A DNA stretch of 64,000 nucleotides from Amblyornis subalaris (taxonomy: Eukaryota; Chordata; Aves; Passeriformes; Ptilonorhynchidae), in assembly GCA_018881555.1 (NCBI GenBank), contig JACAXG010000060.1:4092001-4156000 (forward strand), written 5' to 3'. Shown here piece by piece: positions 55,641 through 64,000 of this stretch. The notes under the pieces were generated by a model. That model made no database searches and was not told where the DNA came from. It saw nothing but the letters and a program-made list of their open reading frames with translations. Each line of letters opens with the position of its first letter. Within the stretch, counting starts at the first letter, position 1. Position numbers and translations under genes: made by a program.

Positions 55641-58600
55641 TCTGGAGTCTGAAAAACATGCCCAGTAGGCATGTTGTGTCAGATGCCAAAGTCTGACAGT
55701 AAGGTGCTTGTAATCTGAAACTTTGACACATAAAATGTAGGTTCTGAAATTCAAGGTGCAGGAGATGTGAGAGATGACTTCCCTTTATTGAATTTCTTTT
55801 TTGAAACTCTGGCTCTAGGCTTGTGCGGGGTGTTCTGGGAAGACACCCATCATTGCCCCAGCACCCTGACTTTCCAGGCCAGTGGACCTTCCTGGCCACC
55901 CAAAGCATTGATTCCCTAGAGATATAAAAGGGTATCTGGCAATGAGTTGTGGGTCAAATCAGGTCCTCCAATAAAACCATCAGATTTAACTTGACATGAT
56001 TTGGTCGATACTTGCTATATGGATGATAAACTTCTGCATACTCATTAGAAGTTTTCCTTTTAATTCTTATTCTAAAATTCATCCTAATTATCAGTGAAGT
56101 TAGGATTTGGAGCATATTGTATCCATACCCTGGGGATAGACTGGAGGTTTGGGAGGCACTATTTAATTTATTAATCTGTCTGTTGCATAAGTATGCTGGG
56201 ATGAGCAAGAATGAAGAAGATATTTTGCGCCCAGTAGGTGAAGAAACATTTGCAGTCTCTTCTTTATACATTTTCCTTCTCCCAGACTGCTATCTTTGGC
56301 ATCATCTGATTCATTTGCCTCAGGGTCTATGGCTTGATCTTATTTCTGCTAAAGCCAGGTGACTCATCACTACTGAAATGGTAAGAAAACGGAGCTTTTA
56401 TTATTCAGTATACTCTTCTGTTGTAATTTTTTAACAAAAAATGGGGGAAATCTGTGTGTGCATCAGGAGATTGCACTGGAGATAGATGTTATATCCTACT
56501 TACTTTAGCACACAGTACATGAAAAATGAATCCTCTCTGTTAAAAGGCAGAGGATGTAAAATGAACAGAAGGGAACGATTTTTTATTCTAAATTGTTTCA
56601 CAAAGCTGTGAGCCAGATGGGACAACTAGAAAATTTAGTTCGACTTCCTGTTTATCAGAAAATTTTTTCCAATTACCTTTCTCTTGAGCCTGGTTGAATG
56701 CATGCTTGCCTAAAGCACAGCTTGTCCTCTCCTGATGCACAGGTGATTATCTGATGAAATTCACAGCTTTGGGATATTAATAAATAAAATAAATAAAAAG
56801 CAGTAAACTCCTGCTTTGGATATATGGATAAAAATATTGCCTACATGAATGCTGTCCAGTTTTTGATTATGAATGATAGAGCTCTTCTGAGACATTAACA
56901 TTCAAGGTATCTACAGCTACAATATTGAGTGTTTTATGATGCATTTTATTATTCTTTTGAAGGCTCTGGCTTTGGCCTCTATATTTACAATACTGGCAAA
57001 GTTATGAGAGAGAAATATTTATTCTGTTACTGCTGTGATATCCTGCTCAACTGAGAAGATATGACAGGCCTCTACTGGATCTTGTTGGAGGAAATATTTG
57101 TATCACAATCTGGGCAAGCACTCAGTTTACAAAGACCAGCAGTTAAATGTCTATAGAGTAGCATAGTCAAAGAGAGTGCTTTTACTGGATAGATATGGTT
57201 CCTTTGACTTAAAGAAACCAAGCGACCATATTGGCTCTGACATCTTTGAAGTCTTGAAATACATATGATTTTGTTGTGCAAAGTGCCAGACTGAAAGTGA
57301 ATTTTTGTGGAGTCCAAACAAGGCCTTTCTCTTCCAGAAGTCTGGATAACAAACTAAACTAATCCCTAAATGAGACACTACAGAGTCCTGTAAATACGAA
57401 TTTGAATGCTGATGTTTTGGAATCCATGTTTAGTTGTGGAGCCAGCTGCTCAGAAATGGGAAAAAATTTGTCCTGAATCCTAAACTCTGAGGTACCAAAA
57501 TCTTGCAAACAAGGTTACAGATTTGTTCTCTTGAAATAACTTTGCTTGTAATAACATGACATGCTTAAATGTGTTGACTAAATGATCCTATTCCATATTA
57601 CCCTTTGATATGATAAGAAAGATGTTCAGTATTGAGTACATGCTACCTGATCCATAAAAAGACGTATTGGGGACTGGTAGCAAAGACATTTCCCAGCAGA
57701 GAAGGCAGAGCCATGTCTGGAGTGGTGTAGGTGGGCTTTGCAGCAGACTTGAATGTAGTCACGGATGTGGCCAAGGCAGGACATATCCGTGCTCCAGCAG
57801 GGGTATGGAGATGCAGCTTTGGAGACTTTGGAGCGACTGTGGTGCTCTGTGACTCTGGCAGGGCGCAATCCATGTTGAGATACAAGTATCTCAAGTTACC
57901 TCCTCAAAGATCTTGCCTGAGTTTAAGAATCCTGAGCTCCCTTTTAACTTATATGGGGCTCATCAAAACCTTTNTAGTGCCTCTGTAGATCAGATCTTTG
58001 ATTGAAATTCTAACAGCTGGAGGGAGCTCCGACCTCCCACACCTGTCTCAGATGATCAGCAAGATCCATTCTTTTAATTTTCAAATTGCAAAGAAAAAGG
58101 CTTGGTTGAGAACTTTTTTTTGATTAGTAGCCAATTGTGTGATCAACACAATTCTTTTCCCTTGCTCTTTCCACAAAGTTTGATACTCCTGTGGTTGCTG
58201 ATGAAAGCAAAAATTAAAACCCAGATCTTTTGAAGCCTAACGAAGCTTGTGTATTTGTTTTACTGCTAGGTTTGGGATAAATCTTTCCACCCAANAGGAA
58301 GTTCTTTTGTTTTAACTTTCTGTCTCAAGGAGCCAATCGTCAAACTTCCCCCAGTGCCCACAAGTTCAGCTGTCATTAGTCCTTTCTTCTGAAATGACTA
58401 ATTTCCATCACTCCATGTCATCCATGAATGGGAAAGTAATCAGCACCATTTAGAGAGAAAAACCACTTGAGCTGCAGGATCTTTTTCTCTCTGTCGGCTG
58501 ATTGTGATTTCATATCTTTTATGTAAAGCAGACTTTCAGAGCTGTTACCTATTTAAGGAATTTTTCAATTAACATTTTTTTTCTTCGAGAGTGACCAGGG

Positions 58601-59246
58601 CCATTCGATTCCATCACAAAGGATTGGCTTACTTTTCATATAACACTGTGCTCAGCTCAGTTCCTTCATCCTGAAAGTCTTTTATTTGGCAGTGATAATT
58701 TAGTTTAAACCCTCACCAATCAATAGCTGATCAATGCACAGCAGGAGAGGATTTCTATTGAAAACCCATTACACTTCAAGGGACTAAAAATTTCTCATTT
58801 GAACAAAAAGTCCTCCAACCTTATTCAAAATCTTTCTAATTGGCTCTTGGTTAAAAACAAAAATAAGCCTAAAAAGGGAAGAAAGTCCCATATGAACGTT
58901 AAGGAGAGACTGAGGTTAAGGGCTGGTCCTGAAAGGTAATGAGAACCTTTAGTTTTGGAAGAACTTGGTCTATCAGGACATGCCAAGGTTAGGTTCTAGT
59001 ATTAAAGTGCATTTTATGAAAAAGGTCATATTTATTTGTAAATGTTTGCATTAGGATTTGATTTTTCTGGAGTGTGAATTATATAATTTCTGAATAATAA
59101 GTCCTTCTTAGTTTTTCTGTCTTCACGAGACAGGACAAAATCAAATCCAAAACGGTGCATGTAATCCATTACTGTTAGCTAGTTGTTCTCCTAACCAGGG
59201 AGTATCATCATCACAGGGTGTAAATATTGTAAAGCTGGGGTCAGCA
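55641..59246. other. intergenic, no recognisable gene
   Basis: Unique AT-rich sequence. The part at 58,030-58,890 is repeat-poor with many homeodomain and SOX-like cores (TAATTT, CCAATCAATAG, CATTAG, ACAAAGG) and may contain conserved elements. No exon was recognised. Confidence 0.5.
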
Positions 59247-59996
59247 CTACTTGTGACATAGAGGTTTGTGCTTTCCTGCAGACTGATCTTCAGCTTTTCC
59301 CTGCGCTGTGAGCCTGATGCAACTGACACAGTAGGACACTTTGTCATTGATTTCTGTGTCATCGCTTCTGGTCCGGCCAAGATCACAGAACCACACTGAT
59401 ACAATCTCACAATCATTTCTAAGGTTGCTCTGTGAAGTGCCCATTTGCATACTTCGATTTTGGCAGGTGCTGGCTGTATCCTGCTCTGATTTCCCACAGT
59501 TTTGTCTCCATCTCACTTCTACTCCTTCCTGTGCTACTTCTCTCCACTGTCTCAAGTGGATGAGGTGAGACATCTCCACAGCTGCAAGAGCATGTGCTCC
59601 TGGCAAAACCAATAGCTGTATCCNTGCCCCAGCTGTGTGACTGCTGCCACAGAGCAGTGGTGGTTGCCTGGTGGCCTCAGAATGAGCAGAAGCACCATGA
59701 GTGGACCTGTGCAGGTGATGCCACAAGGAAGCCTTCTGTGGAGTGTCACCTCTCTGAGCCATAGAGGTATCACCTATTCTCCTACTCCAGGACAGGCTGT
59801 GCCCCAAGTCACCTCCCTGGGGAATAAGTAACAGTCTCAGGCTTCTCAGAGGTGGGGGAAAATTGTACTTCTCTATGTGGTCAGCAGGAAGAAGGGAACA
59901 CCTTGATTTCTCATCTTTAACCCCACTGAGCAGCAGATACTCAGGCTCTGGGTTTGCTTTGTCCAGCCAGATTAACCCAGAGGCCCCACAGAGCAC
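59247..59996 (-). other. 249-codon open frame of unknown nature
   Basis: This is the longest open frame in the gene-poor part, on the minus strand, with one unresolved base at 59,623. The local GC content is raised. The peptide (MLCGASGLIWLDKANP... onward) shows no domain, signal peptide or membrane span that I recognise. It could be a mobile-element remnant or chance. Confidence 0.25.
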
Positions 59997-62869
59997 TGGT
60001 ATCCTCTGGCCACTCCTGGAGTGGGTCTCCTGATGTGGGAGTATGTGTCAGTGAAAAGCACTCTTCCCAGCTCCCCTCTCTTGTAATCCATGTCCTCTAG
60101 AACTACTGATAACCCCAAACTGTGAGACCCACACCAGACTCACCACTGAGATCTGAATGTCCTTTGTGTTACAGTGCAGTTCAGATTGCTCCTCCTAGTC
60201 TGACATGATCCAGAGATGGACTTAGGCTCCTCTGTGTGGAGTTAATGTCCTGGTTTTCATGTCAGAAGCATCTTTTTGAAGAGGATCCTTTAAATGCCAT
60301 CAGACAGACATTAGGTAAAATGAGGAAGCATGGGAAATCTCAGAAGGGATCCTGTTTTCAGACTTCCAGACCTGCCTGCAGATCCTCTTGGACCAAAATA
60401 ACACTGGTATAGTAATAATAGCAACAGAAGTAGCAGTTGTGCATGATGCCTACTTTTCAGTAATTTACTCAGGAAATCACACTGTAATGCTGGTCCTTGA
60501 GCAGTTTTTGCAGGAAATGAGGCTTCACACACTCTCATTTCAGTGCTCCCCATCTTCCATGACACTTTCTTGCCTATTAGCCAAGATTTATTTTGTAGGG
60601 AGATGTTTTGCTTTATTTTCTGGAAGAATTGGATGCCGACATTTCTTTCTTTCAGTTTTCTGATTTAGAAGCAATCCATAAAGCCACTGACATTTCCAGG
60701 AATGCAATCTTCGATATTGATATAAAATGGTGACTATCAACTTTGTACTTGTCTTTCTATACACTGAAAAAATTCCCAGTCTAAGCAGCTCCCATGATGA
60801 TTAAAAAGTAGATAAACAAACATAAGGAAGAACATTTATTTTGACAAGACAAAGTTTTGGCACCTTTACCCGCACTCCCTAATCTGTTAACCCGAGCACT
60901 GGCTTCAGCAGGCTCCTGGGACAAGGTACTATTCAAGAGGCCGGACTGAAAGCCCTTACTTTAGCCCTGGGTAGTTAAAATCCGAAAAGGTGCATTGTGC
61001 TAGTAGTCCTTTCATAGCCCCTGTGCCTTTAATGATAGCCATTTCTCCTTATTGAACCCTTTCTACTCCTTTTCTTCTCTGTTCTTCTCTCCTCCTTTAA
61101 AGGCTCCTTTGAGTGAGTGCTGTGCCTCTTATTTTTCTTTTCCTTTTCCTGCTTCCTCCCTCTTATTTGTTTAAACCATTCCCTTGTTCATCTGCTCTCA
61201 TTTTCTTTCTGCCTTTAACCCCCCCATTCAGTGTTATTCTCTGTTGGTATTTTCTTTTTTCTGTGTGGGTGTGAGCACATTCTCCTGCCTTATCAGCTCT
61301 CTGGCCCTTTCTCTACAACATCTGAGTGGATGCTGGAATGATCTTTAGCCAGAATCTCCCTAGGGGTCTCAGTCCCAGGCTCCAGAGCTTCTGAAATGAG
61401 ATGGAAAAAGAGAGACACCCTGGCAGCAGCTTGTCCCTAATGGCCAGATGGCCAGCACTCACATTAATACAATATCAGGCATTGCTGTAGTTCTGCCTTG
61501 GAAACTGCTTGCCTGTGCTGGCATCTTCTCACACTCCTCTGACAGCCATGCCAGTCCCAGCACCCTCTTGGGAAAAGAAATGGAAATGACCACATAAATA
61601 CTTTGAATTCAAGTCACTGTGCAACAAGAATCATCTAATATTTTCATGCGTGAATGTTTACATTATCCCCTCCCCCTGCACACCCTCCCTTCTGTCCCCC
61701 TTCACTTCCATTATACACTGTCCTTTCCTGTATGTTTTGCTGATTTTGAATTCACCTCCCTTGCAGCCTGGGACTGATGTTTTTGAATTTACCCTAGCTT
61801 TCATGTGTACATCCTTTCACACTGTGCTTTGTCGGGTGGGACACCAGAAAGCAATTGCACATGTCAGGGCTGGGAGCAGCCAACTATCTACAAAGGAACA
61901 GTCAGTTGTTAATGTTTGGCTGTGGTGAGATGGAGGAACAAGTGGGCAGTACCTTCTTTTTTTGTTGTTGTTTTTTTGTTCCCTTTTTTGACTTTGTAAT
62001 ACCGTGGGGCTTTGCTTTGTGTCATGCCATTCCCAGAAAAATACAGATGTGAAATGGAAAGTTCTGTGGCTGATGGCAGATCAGAGGAGGCAGAGGTGGA
62101 AAAAAGCTGTCGAGTGCATCTGCGCTCACAACCACTCTTCTTTGTCCCACCAGGAGTGCATGATTCAGCCTGCCTCCAGTGCCAGAGCTGCCCCTCTAGG
62201 TCTGGCTTCCCAAAAACTGTGCTGAACATAGTGCAGCGTGAGCAAGGGCTGCCTTGAGGGCTCTTTTTCCTGGCCTTTGCCAGGGTACATTTCGCTTCAG
62301 CTTTGGCTCTTGTGAACGTAGACTTGGCCTGCTGTCGTGTTTGGTGTCACTTGAATGTCCAAGCTGCAGTTGTTCACCCCAGTGTGTCAGCTTGTCTGTG
62401 TGCAGCAACCTCCATCCTGTGTGCCAAAGGAGGAGACTTACCTGCCTGTGTGGGAACATTGTCTCCTCTCGTGGATCCTAGAGCTTCCCATGCTCATGTG
62501 TTGGGATGGGTGGGCAGCATGAGCATGTAGGAGCACCCAACGCCTCATTGCAGCATCAAAGCATAAACCACTGAGCAGAGAGGTGAAATGTGAGGCACAT
62601 TTTAATTTTTCCAGAGGAACTGTGCATGGAGTCTCTCACTCGTGTTGGTAAGGGACTGCTCAGGTGGACATTCCCCTGCTGGTGTGAATAGGGGCACCAC
62701 CAAGTGCTATGCATGCAGCTTTGTTTGCTTTTTAACCTCTGCTTGTCTCTTGCTTGTCTGTCTCTGTTACAGCTTTCTAATCTTTCCTGGTTTTCTTTTA
62801 CTTGGGGTGGAAAGGGGAGGGAGACTAATCCTTTACTGCTTCCTTTTTTTTTTTTTCCCCGTAGGATAA
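59997..62869. other. intergenic, no recognisable gene
   Basis: Unique sequence with pyrimidine-rich stretches near 61,050-61,260 and a T-rich run near 61,951-61,991. Open frames show no similarity. Confidence 0.55.
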
Positions 62870-62950
62870 CCCTTTCTTGTTTAGGATCTGACCCTGTTCC
62901 CATTGAAGTAAATCCCAAAACTCCCATCTAGCTCAATGAAAACAAGAGTA
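62870..62950. repeat. possible old sauropsid interspersed repeat
   Basis: GACCCTGTTCCCATTGAAG then CAAAACTCCCATCTAGCTC resembles a motif (CCCATTGAAGTCAATGG) I associate with old repeats in bird and reptile genomes. The assignment is tentative. Confidence 0.35.
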
Positions 62951-63740
62951 GACTCTTAAACCATTACAATAGTGATTAATTACATCACAATGATGCTAAA
63001 TACTACTGCTGTGACTACGATGTTTTCTACAACTATTACTATTACTAGTATTGCTAGTATCGTTATTACAGCTAATAATATGATTTATTGCCTATTTCTT
63101 TTCTCTTTAGAGCTCTTTGCAGAGCCTGGGAGCAACCTATGTAGCTTAAAGGATTTCCACTTTCTGGCTGAAAAGACAGAAATTATTTGGTGGGAAACTT
63201 TGGCCAGGAAATTACCTCTTATGCTAAAAGAGGCAGCAGCATTTAGTTGAGTTTGCGTCTAGGAGGTGTACAATAGCTGTAGTCAAAAAAGAGGGAGGCT
63301 GAAACAAACAGAGCTTGGCAGATCTGGCTTAGCTTTGTTGAAGATGCTTATGAGCCTCTCAGGTGGCTTGAATGTTGCAGGTCTAACCAGACAGTGCTAC
63401 CTTTAGACTTAGGGAGACATAATGAGAACAGGTGGCCCGTCACTTTATGCACAGAGAGTTAGTAAATATTTGTCTGCAAACAGGGCTGGCATTAGCACAC
63501 AAGTCTGAGTGGGGCTTCATTAAGCACAGTTTCTGCTTCAGATCATTAATTCATTTTAATTATGTGTCCACTGGTCAGCATGGGTTGGGGCAGACGTGGG
63601 AGAGACGTGGGAGACACGTGGGAGTCTGCAGGGATGCCCCGTGCACGACAGCCGGAAGGGCACCCTCCACGCACCCAGCCCACGTGCACCTTTCTCCTCC
63701 TTCTTCCTCTCGCCCAAGAACTAACAAATTTTGCACAGGA
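62951..63740. other. intergenic, no recognisable gene
   Basis: A trinucleotide-rich ACTATTACT-type stretch occurs at 62,995-63,080. The rest is unique, with two GTGGGAGA-type near-repeats at about 63,595-63,625. Confidence 0.5.
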
Positions 63741-64000
63741 CATTTCCTCTGGGATTAAATAATGCCTGGCTGGGGTTAATAGCACTTGGCTGTGCTTCAT
63801 ATCAGCAGCTCCACCTAGCTGGTCATTAATCCATGGCCTCAGGGGAAGTCCTGTATTTCAATTATTGTTGGATTAATGAGATTAGATCTAGTCTGTACCA
63901 CTCGACAGTTAATTTCCTCATTTGAATGTTTAAAATTGTGTGAGTGATGGGAAAAATTTTATGCTCTTAATATATGAAAAATTCTCCTCTGTGTAAACCA
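63741..64000. promoter_or_regulatory. homeodomain/SOX motif cluster at the right edge
   Basis: GGATTA (63,752-63,757 and 63,870-63,875) and TAATCC (63,827-63,832) are three OTX/PITX-type K50 homeodomain sites within 125 bases, with SOX-type ATTGTT at 63,864-63,869. No repeat or exon is present. The enhancer role is inferred. Confidence 0.35.

Noticed and set aside
55510..55908. 132-codon minus-strand frame as a gene
   Set aside because: Much of it overlaps a SINE-like relic in antisense and no splice or domain evidence supports it.
25281..64000. Endogenous retrovirus or tRNA genes
   Set aside because: No paired long terminal repeats, no retroviral protein blocks and no convincing tRNA cloverleaf were seen by eye.

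Overview
This is a bird nuclear genomic window. It has spliced vertebrate genes with GT-AG introns, CpG islands, many CR1 LINE fragments ending in the avian ATTCTATG-type tail, and protein sequences very close to chicken orthologues as I remember them. About forty single unresolved bases (n) are scattered through it.

Layout. From 1 to about 10,200 lies the 5' half of FAM120B on the minus strand: a CpG-island promoter (about 9,500-10,170), the start-codon exon (7,816-8,861), one further coding exon (3,270-3,450) and intron running off the left edge. A 1.1 kb truncated CR1 LINE sits antisense in its second intron. From 10,200 to 16,200 is a 6 kb head-to-head intergenic region in which CpG-rich blocks alternate with AT-rich, repeat-poor blocks carrying E-box, POU, SOX/TCF and RBPJ-type motifs. 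This is the expected place for proneural and mesodermal control of DLL1. From 16,200 to 25,280 is a complete DLL1 (Delta-like 1) gene on the plus strand: TATA-type promoter, long 5' UTR without an upstream ATG, 11 coding exons giving 727 residues, and an AU-rich 3' UTR with two poly(A) signals.

From 25,280 to 64,000 I recognise no known gene. This stretch holds old CR1 and CORE-SINE-like relics, microsatellites, a 25-base G run and a CpG island at 50,640-51,075 that may be an undescribed promoter. It also has two stretches with the look of coding exons (39,894-40,095 plus; 42,566-42,692 minus), a long palindrome near 53,490, and AT-rich homeodomain-motif stretches that could be distal enhancers.

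The two genes are divergent neighbours but are not known to act together. DLL1 is a membrane Notch ligand. FAM120B is a nuclear coactivator-type protein with an XPG/FEN1-like N-terminal fold. I saw no new multi-gene system. The most useful leads are the orphan CpG island, the two candidate exons, the dense E-box/POU/SOX clusters around DLL1, the intact FEN1-like acidic residues in FAM120B, and the unusual DLL1 3' end, where the last residue of the PDZ ligand lies alone in its own exon.
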